NCBI GenBank assembly: GCA_013286305.1
Contig: JABDFW010000012.1
Coordinates: 1-56,945, forward strand
DNA: 56,945 bases
Direction of reading: 5' to 3'
From: Bacteroidota bacterium
GTDB taxonomy: Bacteria; Bacteroidota; Bacteroidia; Chitinophagales; Chitinophagaceae
Below, piece after piece: positions 1 through 8,485 of this stretch. The notes under the pieces are model-generated. The model worked only from the letters and a program-made list of their open reading frames with translations. It had not been told where the DNA came from and ran no database searches. A program made the position numbers and the translations under genes. Positions within the stretch are counted from its first letter, which is position 1. Every line of letters begins with the position of its first letter.

Positions 1-356
1 TAACCCCTAATCAAAAAGAGGCCGAAATGCTCACAGGAATTGCAGTTTATGATGATGTATCGGCAATGGAAGCAGCGCTTGCGCTTCACGAAAAAGGCAT
101 TGATAAAGTGGTAATAACACTCGGGGCGGAGGGCGCCTTTGTATATTGTAACAATGAATACAGGCGTATAGCCGCGCCTGAAGTAACAGCAGTTGATACT
201 ACCGCAGCGGGGGATGTTTTCAACGGGGCTTTGGCCGTGGCGCTTTCAGAAGGGCAGGATATTTTTGATGCAATAGCCTTTGCCTGCAGGGCCGCTGCCA
301 TTTCAGTAACAAGGTTAGGCGCGCAGGCATCGGCGCCGTGGAGAAGGGAAGTTTGA
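1..356 (+). CDS. rbsK: Ribokinase, C-terminal part (5' end outside window)
   Basis: PfkB-family sugar kinase that phosphorylates ribose at O5 with ATP in the cytoplasm. The reading frame is open to the left edge. It begins with TPNQKEAEML, which matches the conserved ribokinase segment (TPN..EAE.LTG) that sits past mid-protein, so the first ATG at base 27 is internal and the true start lies upstream. The signature DTTAAGDVFNGALA is the PfkB DTxGAGD motif with its catalytic Asp; Ala replaces the first Gly of GAGD, a mild deviation. The following permease and secreted nucleoside hydrolase lie in the same direction and suggest a nucleoside-to-ribose-5-phosphate route. Family assignment is firm; substrate (ribose) is inferred from context. 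Confidence 0.88.
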   Translation, partial: TPNQKEAEMLTGIAVYDDVSAMEAALALHEKGIDKVVITLGAEGAFVYCNNEYRRIAAPEVTAVDTTAAGDVFNGALAVALSEGQDIFDAIAFACRAAAISVTRLGAQASAPWRREV

Positions 357-440
357 GTGTTTGAGAGTTTGAGTGTTTGAGAGTTCAGTTCAGGAGTTCA
401 CAAGTTCACGAGTTGCGGAGGTTCATGGAGACGCATTTCA
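357..440 (+). repeat. 8-bp-period intergenic repeat, cluster 1
   Basis: Directly after the ribokinase stop, units GTTTGAGT and GTTTGAGA alternate, then drift into GTTCACAA and GTTCACGA units with the same 8-bp spacing. First of about a dozen such clusters in the window. Confidence 0.7.
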
Positions 441-494
441 CGTTTGTCGTCTCCCATTTCACGATAAACGCTCATAAATATTAAACCTGCCAAT

Positions 495-1496
495 ATGTTC
501 ATAGTTCAAAATTACGGTGAAGCAATTTTCTTTTGCATTATTACCATGCTATGCTGGGGCTCTTGGGCAAATACACAAAAGCTTGCAGGCAAAACCTGGC
601 GCTTCGAATTATTTTATTGGGATTATGTAATAGGTATTTTACTGTTTTCCATTCTCGCTGCATTTACGCTTGGCAGTTTTGGTGATAAGGGCAGAAGTTT
701 TATGGATGACCTTCACCAGGCGGATACCGGTAGCATCGGCAGCGCTTTATTGGGCGGGGTTGTTTTTAATGCGGCCAATATTCTTTTTTCTGCTGCTATT
801 GCTATAGCAGGCATGGCGGTGGCTTTTCCAGTGGCAATTGGGTTGGCATTGGTATTAGGTGTGTTGGTAAATTATTATGCATCGCAAAAGGGGAGCCCTG
901 TTTATATTTTTACGGGTGTTGCATTGGTGGCAATTGCTATTATTATTAACGCGATCGCTTACAGGCGGGCATCTGCAAATAGCCGGAAAGTTTCTACGAA
1001 AGGGATAGTCATTTCACTGATAGCGGGTGTACTAATGTCGTTCTTTTACCGCTTTATTGCTGCATCAATGGACCTGGATAATTTTGAAAACCCCGCAGTT
1101 GGAAAGATGACACCTTATACTGCAGTATTTGTTTTTTCGGCAGGCATATTTCTCAGCAATTTTATCTTCAACACTATTTTAATGAGAAAGCCGTTGCAGG
1201 GAGAACCTACCAATTATGCGGCTTATTTTAAAGGAAAATTTTCAACTCACATGGTTGGTGTTTTGGGAGGATTGATATGGGGTGTAGGAAACTCGCTTAA
1301 CCTTATTGCAGCCGGCAAGGCAGGCGCTGCTATTTCTTACGGGTTAGGGCAGGGGGCAACTTTAATAGCTGCCTTATGGGGCGTATTTATCTGGAGAGAG
1401 TTCAGGTATGCACCCAGGGGAACAGATGGCCTTATAACCGCCATGTTCTTATTTTTTATTGCCGGACTTGGATTGTTGATATATGCCGGAATATGA
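495..1496 (+). CDS. GRP/RhaT-like sugar permease (DMT superfamily)
   Basis: A 333-residue, very hydrophobic inner-membrane protein with about ten transmembrane segments. The N-terminus (FFCIITMLCWGSWANT) and repeated Gly-rich helices resemble the glucose/ribose porter (GRP) and RhaT group of the drug/metabolite transporter superfamily. It lies between a ribokinase and a secreted nucleoside hydrolase, all on the same strand, so ribose or nucleoside import is the likely job. The ATG at 495 begins directly before the first hydrophobic stretch. Transporter class is well supported; the substrate is inferred from neighbours only. Confidence 0.75.
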   Translation: MFIVQNYGEAIFFCIITMLCWGSWANTQKLAGKTWRFELFYWDYVIGILLFSILAAFTLGSFGDKGRSFMDDLHQADTGSIGSALLGGVVFNAANILFSAAIAIAGMAVAFPVAIGLALVLGVLVNYYASQKGSPVYIFTGVALVAIAIIINAIAYRRASANSRKVSTKGIVISLIAGVLMSFFYRFIAASMDLDNFENPAVGKMTPYTAVFVFSAGIFLSNFIFNTILMRKPLQGEPTNYAAYFKGKFSTHMVGVLGGLIWGVGNSLNLIAAGKAGAAISYGLGQGATLIAALWGVFIWREFRYAPRGTDGLITAMFLFFIAGLGLLIYAGI

Positions 1497-1499
1497 GGA

Positions 1500-1595
1500 G
1501 AGATGACAGATGATAACAGACAGTCAATAAGTCATTGGTCATTGAGTCATTAGTCAATAAGTCGTTGGGAAAGAAGATGATAGTTGACAGACGAG
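1500..1595 (+). repeat. 8-bp-period intergenic repeat, cluster 2 (AGTCATTG type)
   Basis: Units AGTCAATA, AGTCATTG, GTCATTG and AGTCGTTG follow the permease stop, preceded by GATGACAG and followed by GATGATAGTTGACAG. The last motif recurs on the minus strand downstream of guaB near 51.2-51.3 kb. Confidence 0.55.
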
Positions 1596-1678
1596 AGGAG
1601 GAAGAGCTCACGTAGGTCTGAGGGGGCTCCGTCTGACCTGGTTATATACTTAAAAAAACTGTACTTATATATTTTACT

Positions 1679-2668
1679 ATGAATAAAAAAATATTGATAT
1701 CTGCATGCTTATTATTATGCATTATTTTTTTGCAGGCCCAAAAAGCCAATAAACCCGTTCCCATTATTTTCGACAGCGATATGGGCCCTGATTACGATGA
1801 TGTGGGCGCTATTACCATTCTGCATGCTTTTGCTGACAGTGGCAAAGCAAAAATTCTTGCCACTGTTACCAGCACCAAATATCCACGCGTTGCAGGGGTA
1901 ATGGATGTTTTCAATACATATTTTAATATGCCTGATATACCAGTTGGGGTGCCTAAAGGTAAGGCACTTGAACTACGCGATTTCCAGCACTGGACGGATA
2001 CTATTCTTGCAAAATATCCTCATAAAATAAAAAGCAATGATGAGGCGCCCGATGCTGTAGAAGTTTATCGTAAAGTGCTTGCGGCTCAGCCGGATAAAAG
2101 CGTAACCATAGTAACAGTGGGCTTTCTCACCAACTTATCTAATTTACTTCAATCAGCGCCGGATAAATATTCAAAACTGGATGGGAAAACGCTTGTTAAG
2201 CAAAAAGTAAAGCAATTGGTTTGTATGGCCGGCAAATTCCCTTCGGGCTTTGAATTTAATGTAATGGAAGATGCTGCTGCATCGCAATATGTTTACACTA
2301 ATTGGGAAACGCCGGTTATATTCAGCGGTTTTGAAATAGGGCAAAAAATTAAGGTGGGCCTGCCTTTGATACATAATGATGCTATTAAAAACAGCCCTGT
2401 TAAAAATGTTTTTAGTATTTGTATTCCTATGGCAAAGGAAGACAGTGCAGGGCGGATGAGCTGGGATGAAACCGCCGTTTTGGTTGCGATAAAAGGCTGT
2501 GAATCTTATTATCATTTACAATACGGGCATATTACCGTAGCAAAAGATGGCAGTAATGCATGGGTGAATGAGGGTACGCAACAGGCTTATCTTATAGAAT
2601 CTGTTCCATCTGCGCAGGTGCAGGCCGTTATTAATAAGCTTATTATGCATCAGCCCGTGAAAAGGTAA
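1679..2668 (+). CDS. Secreted nucleoside hydrolase (IunH family)
   Basis: Inosine/uridine-preferring nucleoside hydrolase fold, 329 aa. Residues 1-20 form a signal peptide ending near LQAQ, so the enzyme probably acts in the periplasm, unlike the cytosolic E. coli enzymes. The calcium/ribose-binding signature is present as DSDMGPDYDDVGA (about residues 31-43), matching DxDxGxDD. It would cleave nucleosides to free base plus ribose. The permease and ribokinase upstream would then import and phosphorylate the sugar. The family is clear; base specificity cannot be told from sequence. Confidence 0.85.
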   Translation: MNKKILISACLLLCIIFLQAQKANKPVPIIFDSDMGPDYDDVGAITILHAFADSGKAKILATVTSTKYPRVAGVMDVFNTYFNMPDIPVGVPKGKALELRDFQHWTDTILAKYPHKIKSNDEAPDAVEVYRKVLAAQPDKSVTIVTVGFLTNLSNLLQSAPDKYSKLDGKTLVKQKVKQLVCMAGKFPSGFEFNVMEDAAASQYVYTNWETPVIFSGFEIGQKIKVGLPLIHNDAIKNSPVKNVFSICIPMAKEDSAGRMSWDETAVLVAIKGCESYYHLQYGHITVAKDGSNAWVNEGTQQAYLIESVPSAQVQAVINKLIMHQPVKR

Positions 2669-2709
2669 TGTGCCCAAAGGTACCTTTAAATTCTCCAGGC
2701 AATTTCTAT

Positions 2710-2824
2710 TGTGCCGTAGGCACATTTCGTGGGTAGAACATGTTTTATCATTGAGCATCAAGCGTTCCGATAGGAACGCCTCGTGCTTTTCCCTAATTCT
2801 ACCCACCAAAAGTCCCTACAGGAC
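2710..2824. repeat. Clustered palindromes forming a cloverleaf-like element
   Basis: Three perfect small hairpins (TGTGCC-GTA-GGCACA at 2710-2724; GCGTTCC-GATA-GGAACGC at 2762-2779; GTCC-CTACA-GGAC at 2812-2824). A perfect 10-bp long-range pair, GTGGGTAGAA (2729-2738) with TTCTACCCAC (2797-2806), encloses the middle hairpin. It lies between two + strand genes and has no convincing ORF. The layout resembles REP/BIME-type repeats, but no second full copy is in this window. Confidence 0.6.
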
Positions 2825-2880
2825 TATATGCCTTGCCCGAACACCTATAGTCTCGAAAAAAGCACATCGTAAACGTATCG

Positions 2881-2888
2881 TACCTTTG
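2881..2888 (+). promoter_or_regulatory. Bacteroidota -7 promoter element, TACCTTTG
   Basis: Exact match to the Bacteroidota -7 consensus TAnnTTTG, 23 bp before the ATG of the DCC-family gene. No clear -33 TTTG was found at the expected spacing. Confidence 0.45.
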
Positions 2889-2911
2889 CCCGATAATTCA
2901 GTTTTTCTTGC

Positions 2912-3340
2912 ATGTACGATCTTGAAAAAATCAGTAACCCGGTAGTCTTATTTGATGGTGTTTGTAACCTTTGCAGTAGTACTGTGCAATTTATTGTTAA
3001 GCATGATAAGAAAAAACAGTTTCGCTTTGCATCCCTGCAATCACCGTTTGGGCAGGAAGTAATGAAGCATTTTGGCCTAAATACAACTGAATTAAATTCA
3101 TTTATTCTTTTGGAGAATAATAAAATATATACCCGGTCCTCAGGGGCGTTGCGTGTTGCAAAAAAATTGGATGGCTTGTATGGCTGGCTGTATGCTTTTA
3201 TAATTGTACCGCCTTTTATACGTAATGGAGTATATAACTATATCGCAAAACACCGGTACAAATGGTATGGTAAAAAAGATGCCTGCTGGGTACCTACACC
3301 CGTATTAAGATCATTGTTTTGGGATGATGGGCCTATATAA
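2912..3340 (+). CDS. DCC-family thiol-disulfide oxidoreductase (DUF393)
   Basis: A 142-aa cytosolic protein with the DCC signature DGVCNLC at residues 15-21, giving a D-x-x-C-x-x-C redox motif, as in YuxK-like proteins. The motif is followed by the family's typical basic segment and an aromatic C-terminal half. Proposed role is thiol/disulfide exchange; partners are unknown. The 3' end overlaps the convergent ispH stop by 8 bp, so the two transcripts run into each other tail to tail. The exact -7 element TACCTTTG upstream suggests its own promoter. Family firm, physiological role unknown. Confidence 0.82.
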   Translation: MYDLEKISNPVVLFDGVCNLCSSTVQFIVKHDKKKQFRFASLQSPFGQEVMKHFGLNTTELNSFILLENNKIYTRSSGALRVAKKLDGLYGWLYAFIIVPPFIRNGVYNYIAKHRYKWYGKKDACWVPTPVLRSLFWDDGPI

Positions 3341-4559
3341 ATTCTTCTGCAACCTCATCCACATTTTTCTCAACATCAAAAAGGCCAACCAGTCTTCTTA
3401 TCACATCCTCTACAATAGCATCAGGGCAACTGGCGCCACTGGTAATTAATATTTTTACGCTTTGTTTGTTAGGCAAAAACCCGGTTGTCACCGTTTCTTT
3501 TTTTGTTTTCCAGTTGCAATGCAAAATTTCTTTTGAAGAAATAATTTTATCAGCACCGTCAATAAAATAAGAAGATAGTTTTTGTTCGCACAACTCCACC
3601 AGGTGCGATGTGTTGCTGCTGTTATATCCACCAACGATAATGGCAAGGTCGGCTTTTGTTTCCAGCATGCCCGATACCGATGTTTGGTTGTCGTTGGTTG
3701 CATAGCAAAGGGTATCGCGCGTATCGGCAAAACGCTGGCTTATATTGGCATCTGTTAAATGGTAATGCTTTTTAATTACTTCTTTAAGGTATTCAGATAT
3801 CGCTTGTGTATCTGTGGCAAGCTGCGTGGTTTGGTTTACAACGCCTATTTGCTGCAAATGTTTCAATACGTCAAATCCTTCGCTGTATCTGCCTTTAAAT
3901 TCATCATAAAAATCAGCGGCTGGTTTTTCACCGGTAATGTATTTTGCCAGTTCAATGGTCTCGTCCATATCATTCACTACAACAGTAGGCGTATGAGACG
4001 ACGCGTGCGAAAAGGTTGCTCTTGTTTCTTCATGTTTTGGCTTGCCATGCACCACTATGCTGTAGCCCTTTTGCGCTATTTGTTCGCTGCGGTTCCATAC
4101 TTTTTCTACGAACGGGCAGGTGGTATTATATTTTTCTGTGTGTATGCCCTTACCGGCCAATAGTTTTTCTATTTCCAGGGTAGTGCCAAAAGCGGGTATT
4201 ATCACCACGTCATCACCTGTCAGTTCATCAAATGGAATCACTTGTTTTCCATAGGTATCCTGTAAAAATTGCACGCCTCTTTCCTGCAGATCGGCATTTA
4301 CCTGCGGGTTGTGTATCATTTCACTCAATAAAAATATCCGTTTACCCTGGTTTTCGTCAATGGTTTTAAAGGCTATTTCAATAGCATTTTCAACCCCATA
4401 ACAAAACCCGAAATGCCGGGCAAGATATACCCGCACCGGGCCGAAATTGAGTAAAGTTGGTGTAAAATCCTTTTTAAGCTTATCCTGCTGGCGGCGTTTG
4501 TTTTTAACGGCGCTAATCAGGCTGCTGCGGTATATATTCGGAACATCAAACTGCTTCAT
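3333..4559 (-). CDS. ispH: 4-hydroxy-3-methylbut-2-enyl diphosphate reductase
   Basis: Last enzyme of the MEP isoprenoid pathway, an [4Fe-4S] protein reducing HMBPP to IPP and DMAPP. The three cluster-binding Cys are visible in GFCYGVENA (C53), TTCPFVEKVW and GASCPDA. The histidine/Glu-rich active-site segments also fit the family. At 408 aa it is the long form with about 40 extra N-terminal residues ahead of the LARHFGFC segment and an internal expansion, seen in Bacteroidota. It is encoded divergently from htpG, with a repeat-filled spacer between. Confidence 0.95.
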   Translation of the reverse strand: MKQFDVPNIYRSSLISAVKNKRRQQDKLKKDFTPTLLNFGPVRVYLARHFGFCYGVENAIEIAFKTIDENQGKRIFLLSEMIHNPQVNADLQERGVQFLQDTYGKQVIPFDELTGDDVVIIPAFGTTLEIEKLLAGKGIHTEKYNTTCPFVEKVWNRSEQIAQKGYSIVVHGKPKHEETRATFSHASSHTPTVVVNDMDETIELAKYITGEKPAADFYDEFKGRYSEGFDVLKHLQQIGVVNQTTQLATDTQAISEYLKEVIKKHYHLTDANISQRFADTRDTLCYATNDNQTSVSGMLETKADLAIIVGGYNSSNTSHLVELCEQKLSSYFIDGADKIISSKEILHCNWKTKKETVTTGFLPNKQSVKILITSGASCPDAIVEDVIRRLVGLFDVEKNVDEVAEEFI

Positions 4560-4655
4560 ACGCTAAATAACAGCCTCAAAGGTAATAAACAACCCCGGCA
4601 GTTGGCTTTTATTGCCATACTGGCAGAAAATCGCCCTTTGGTATTAGGTTTGATG

Positions 4656-4782
4656 AGGCACAGTTCAAGTAGTTCACAAGTTCCAGGAGTTCACCGGTTT
4701 AAATGCCTTTCAACTTCTTAAACGCGTGAACTTGTGAACTTCCGGAACTTTTTCAAACTTTTTCAAACTTTCAAATTATACG
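4656..4782. repeat. 8-bp-period repeat, inverted halves between ispH and htpG
   Basis: The left half reads AGTTCACAAGTTCCAGGAG on the + strand. The right half reads GAACTTGTGAACTTCCGG followed by TTCAAAC units. The two halves are thus inverted about the divergent spacer, each presenting the same orientation to the gene it precedes. Confidence 0.6.
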
Positions 4783-4785
4783 CAC

Positions 4786-6645
4786 ATGCAAAAAGGACAG
4801 ATTCGTGTTCAGACCGAGAACATCTTTCCTATTATTAAGAAATTTTTGTACAGTGATCATGAGATATTTCTGCGTGAGCTGGTGAGTAACGCGGTTGATG
4901 CCACGCAAAAAATAAAAACCCTTTCCGGTATGGGAGAGGCAACGGGCGAGCTGGGCGAACTGAGGATAGACATAGTGCTTGATGCTAAAGAAAAAACCCT
5001 AAGCATTATTGACAGGGGTGTGGGTATGACGCAGGAAGAGGTAGATAAATACATAAACCAGGTTGCCTTTAGCAGCGCCGAAGAGTTTTTAACCAAGTAT
5101 AAAGATGCCAATATAATAGGCCATTTTGGGCTGGGTTTTTACAGCGCTTTTATGGTGAGCGAAAAAGTGGAAATATTTACCAAAAGCTATAAAGATGAAA
5201 ACGGCGTCTATTGGACCTGTGATGGCAGCCCCGAATTTGAATTATATCAAATTGATAAAAGCGACCGCGGCACCAAAATAGTGTTGCATATAAATGACGA
5301 AAGCAAAGAATTTTTAGAAGCACACAGGATAAAGAGCATATTAGAGAAATTTTGCCGCTTCCTGCCCGTGCCGGTTTATTTTTCAGACGGGAGTGAAAAG
5401 AAAGAAGGCGAAGAGAAAAAAGATGAAAAGCCCATTAATAACACCAGCCCTATCTGGACAAAAAAACCTTCTGAATTAACAGCCGAAGATTACCAGAATT
5501 TTTACCGCGAATTATACCCTTACAGCGAAACGCCTTTGTTTTGGATACACCTGAATGTGGATTACCCTTTCAATCTTACAGGTGTTTTATATTTCCCTAA
5601 GATCAAGCAGAGCTACGAAATTCAGAAAGACAAGATACAACTTTACAGCAACCAGGTTTTTGTAACCGATGAGGTCAAGGACATTGTTCCCGAATTTTTA
5701 ATGTTGCTTCATGGCGTTATTGACAGCCCTGATATTCCTTTAAATGTTAGCAGGAGCTATTTGCAGGGCGACCCTAACGTTAAAAAAATAAATGCTCATA
5801 TTACCAAAAAAGTTGCTGATAAACTGGAAGAAATTTTCAGGAACGACCGAAAATCTTTTGAAGAAAAATGGGAAAGCCTTGGGCTGTTTGTGAAGTATGG
5901 AATGATGACCGATGATAAATTTCTTGATAAGGCAAACAAGTTCCTTATCATGGAAGATGCCATGCCTGAAGGTGAGCAAAAATTCTATACCATGGAAGAG
6001 TATAGGCTTGCAACAGAAACATTGCAGAAGAATAAAGAAGGCAAGCAGGTTATTATTTATACTACAAACCCAATACAACAGGATACTTATATTAAAGCCT
6101 GTGCAAATAAAGGCTATAAAGTTGTAAAGATGGAGACACTTGTTGACGCGGCATTTATCAATAACATGGAAATGAAATGGGAGAATGTGCATTTTACCAG
6201 GGTTGATGCCGATATAGTTGATAACATTATTGATAAACAAGAGAACGCGGAAAGTGTGCTGAGCAAGGATGAAGAAACAGCATTGAAAGGATTGTTTAAG
6301 GTAGAGATACCCGAATTGCATGTAACGGTTGAAGTAAAAGGGCTAAGTCCCGAATCAGCGCCAGTTGTTGCAACAAGGCCTGAGTTTATGCGCAGGATGA
6401 AAGATATGGGGGCCATGGGCGGCGGTATGACATCCTTCTACGCACAAATGCCCGATGAAGTAACACTAACAGTAAACGGTAACCATCCTATTTACCAGTC
6501 ACTGCTGAAAGAAGAAAACAAAGAAAGGCAGGAAAAACAAACACGCTCATTAGCCGACCTGGCGTTGCTTTCGCAAGGTTTATTAAAAGGCAGCGAGCTG
6601 ACAAACTTTATAAACAGGAGTGTTGAGTTGATGGGTAAGAACTAA
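4786..6645 (+). CDS. htpG: Molecular chaperone HtpG (Hsp90)
   Basis: Bacterial Hsp90, 619 aa, full length. The N-terminal GHKL ATPase domain carries ELVSNAVDA (the catalytic Glu and Mg-binding Asn), DRGVGM and GHFGLGFYSAFMV (lid and nucleotide pocket). The middle domain follows from about residue 220 with the conserved LNVSRSYLQ segment, and a short C-terminal dimerisation domain closes it. A charged KKEGEEKKDEK linker (about 206-216) separates N and middle domains. It acts in the cytoplasm in ATP-driven protein folding. It is followed by a good intrinsic terminator, so it is probably monocistronic. Confidence 0.97.
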   Translation: MQKGQIRVQTENIFPIIKKFLYSDHEIFLRELVSNAVDATQKIKTLSGMGEATGELGELRIDIVLDAKEKTLSIIDRGVGMTQEEVDKYINQVAFSSAEEFLTKYKDANIIGHFGLGFYSAFMVSEKVEIFTKSYKDENGVYWTCDGSPEFELYQIDKSDRGTKIVLHINDESKEFLEAHRIKSILEKFCRFLPVPVYFSDGSEKKEGEEKKDEKPINNTSPIWTKKPSELTAEDYQNFYRELYPYSETPLFWIHLNVDYPFNLTGVLYFPKIKQSYEIQKDKIQLYSNQVFVTDEVKDIVPEFLMLLHGVIDSPDIPLNVSRSYLQGDPNVKKINAHITKKVADKLEEIFRNDRKSFEEKWESLGLFVKYGMMTDDKFLDKANKFLIMEDAMPEGEQKFYTMEEYRLATETLQKNKEGKQVIIYTTNPIQQDTYIKACANKGYKVVKMETLVDAAFINNMEMKWENVHFTRVDADIVDNIIDKQENAESVLSKDEETALKGLFKVEIPELHVTVEVKGLSPESAPVVATRPEFMRRMKDMGAMGGGMTSFYAQMPDEVTLTVNGNHPIYQSLLKEENKERQEKQTRSLADLALLSQGLLKGSELTNFINRSVELMGKN

Positions 6646-6697
6646 TACTATACCACATAGGCACCTAGTAATCATAGAGGCACGTAAGTATATACAG

Positions 6698-6724
6698 CCC
6701 CGCAGTTATGCGGGGTTTTGTTTT
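6698..6724 (+). terminator. Intrinsic terminator of htpG
   Basis: Perfect stem CCCCGC / GCGGGG with loop AGTTAT, followed by TTTTGTTTT, 53 bp after the htpG stop. Confidence 0.85.
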
Positions 6725-6820
6725 ATACCAGTTGGAGAGGAGGGGAATATACGCAGTGATAGATGGCCTACAAAAATTATCTATGTGTTTTCTATGTTTT
6801 CTACATGCCTATGTGGTGAA

Positions 6821-6851
6821 AAAAACGAAACTCCACCGGAGGCGGTGGAGT
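6821..6851 (-). terminator. Intrinsic terminator for the minus-strand glycerate kinase
   Basis: Perfect 8-bp stem ACTCCACC / GGTGGAGT with a 6-nt loop. Read on the minus strand it is followed by TTCGTTTTTT. It lies about 170 bp beyond the glycerate kinase stop. Confidence 0.65.
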
Positions 6852-7018
6852 TCTATTATGGTCGTAGCAATCGAAGAGGTCCGTTGTTTAGCCTGGCTTT
6901 AAAGATGTTATCTTTTGACTAAACATTTGTTAAAAGTATATAAATTTTTCAATTCACCAAATGTAATAACAAAAATATTTTTTTAAAGCAGGTTACCTCT
7001 GTAATCCGGCTATGCTTA

Positions 7019-8338
7019 TTATGTATGTATTAATCCTATAATTATATCCATAACATTCGTTTGCGTCGGGCCTGTTATTAAAAGGCCATCAACTTGTTTA
7101 AAAAAGTTATAAGCGTTGTTGGTTTGTAAAAAATGTAAGGGGTTTATGGATAATTTCTGCATATTTAAAATAACATTTATATCAATAAAAGCGCCTGCTG
7201 CATCTGTAGGGCCATCGCTGCCATCCGTGCCACCAGATAAGATAACGGGCATCTTTTCGGGGCTTGCATTTTCTTTTAGTAGTTCGCATAAAGCCGCCAA
7301 TACAAACTCCTGGTTGCGCCCTCCTTTGCCACTGCCTTTAATGGTTACCGTTGTTTCACCACCCATTAGCAGGCACGCTGGTTTGGGGCCATTGTAAGCC
7401 TGTATAATATCAACAAACTTTTTTGCTTCGTCTTTGGCTTCACCATTTATACTACTATTTATTATTTCAACATGATATCCGAAATCCCTTGCTTTTGCTG
7501 CCGAGGCATGTAGTGCAATGCTATTGCCCGCAATAATATTATTATCAACTTTCTCAAATAGTTTATCCCCCGGCTTAGGTGTTTCTGTGATTTTTTTAGC
7601 CGACCCATCATTTAAATGATCTCGTATCGAAGCAGGTATTTTTTCTATAAGCTCATATTTTTGCAGCACCTTCAAGGCATCTTCAAATGTCGAGTTATCG
7701 GGTGCGGTTAACCCGCTTGCAATTACGCCAATATCATCACCCAATACATCGCTGATAATAAATGAAACCACATTGGCATTGTTTGTATAACGAAGCAACT
7801 GTCCTCCTTTGGAGGTCGAAATATGTTTTCTTATAGTGTTTATTTCGTGTATATCGGCGCCGCACGGCAGTAATAATTTTGAAAGCGCCTGCATATCTCC
7901 CAAAGAAATCCCTTCTGCTATATCGCCTATCAAGGACGAAGCACCGCCGCTTATTAAACAAAGCAACAGGCCATCTTGATGCAACGGTAATAAAAATTGT
8001 TGTATTGCTTTCGATGCCGTTACGCTGTTGTCATCTGGTACCGGGTGCCCCGCTTCAATAATATGGCAATGTTGAAGGGGAAGTGCATGCCCATATTTTG
8101 TAACAACAAGCCCTGCTGTTATTTTATCTGCCAATATCTTTTCTGCTTCAAACGCGATTGCCGCCGCAGCCTTGCCAACTGAAAGTATATAAATGCCGTT
8201 TAATGTGTCTTTAAAAAATTTTTTATTACCAGCAACTAATCCCTCATCATCCCAATATAAATAACCCGGAATAAGCCTGTTCGGCTTCACAGCATTAACG
8301 CCCGCCTTAAAAATTTGTATGCAATCTTCCTCCCTCAT
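7019..8338 (-). CDS. Glycerate 2-kinase, MOFRL family
   Basis: Class-II glycerate kinase (GckA/TtuD type), 439 aa, a cytosolic enzyme phosphorylating D-glycerate to 2-phosphoglycerate. The N-terminal DUF4147 domain includes LSVGKAAAAIA and the Gly-rich LISGGASSL. The C-terminal MOFRL domain shows LMGGETTV, GGRNQEF and SGGTDGSDGPTDAAGA. Length is normal and no key region is missing. No other glyoxylate or serine-cycle gene is adjacent, so the pathway context cannot be judged here. Confidence 0.9.
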   Translation of the reverse strand: MREEDCIQIFKAGVNAVKPNRLIPGYLYWDDEGLVAGNKKFFKDTLNGIYILSVGKAAAAIAFEAEKILADKITAGLVVTKYGHALPLQHCHIIEAGHPVPDDNSVTASKAIQQFLLPLHQDGLLLCLISGGASSLIGDIAEGISLGDMQALSKLLLPCGADIHEINTIRKHISTSKGGQLLRYTNNANVVSFIISDVLGDDIGVIASGLTAPDNSTFEDALKVLQKYELIEKIPASIRDHLNDGSAKKITETPKPGDKLFEKVDNNIIAGNSIALHASAAKARDFGYHVEIINSSINGEAKDEAKKFVDIIQAYNGPKPACLLMGGETTVTIKGSGKGGRNQEFVLAALCELLKENASPEKMPVILSGGTDGSDGPTDAAGAFIDINVILNMQKLSINPLHFLQTNNAYNFFKQVDGLLITGPTQTNVMDIIIGLIHT

Positions 8339-8414
8339 TATATTGTAAGATTACGATTTTTTGAAAATTTATAATAGCGGATTAACCTGTAACAAAAAAT
8401 ATTACCTTCGGTAC

Positions 8415-8442
8415 AAAATTAGTTGCATAGCTAACTAATTTT
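8415..8442 (+). promoter_or_regulatory. Perfect 10-bp inverted repeat operator upstream of beta-oxidation gene
   Basis: AAAATTAGTT, 8-nt spacer GCATAGCT, then AACTAATTTT; both arms match perfectly. It lies 44 bp before the start of the hydroxyacyl-CoA dehydrogenase gene. The TTAGTTAGC-like half-site is what TetR or MarR family fatty-acid regulators would bind; regulator identity is inferred. Confidence 0.55.
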
Positions 8443-8485
8443 TGAGATTTAACCTTAGGTGATATGAAAAGTAAAGCTTAGTTGT

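Larger units (their letters stand above)
6646..7018. other. Gene-free spacer between htpG and glycerate kinase
   Basis: Holds two terminators, one for each converging gene, plus AT-rich sequence. A 64-codon + strand ORF at 6708 overlaps both hairpins and has no recognisable protein features, so I do not call a gene. Confidence 0.6.

Noticed and set aside
2670..2945. 91-codon + strand ORF across the cloverleaf-like element
   Set aside because: Spans four palindromes and the promoter of the next gene; no protein character.
5740..6321. 193-codon minus-strand ORF opposite htpG
   Set aside because: Cys/Phe-rich antisense translation of a full-length Hsp90 gene; no protein features.
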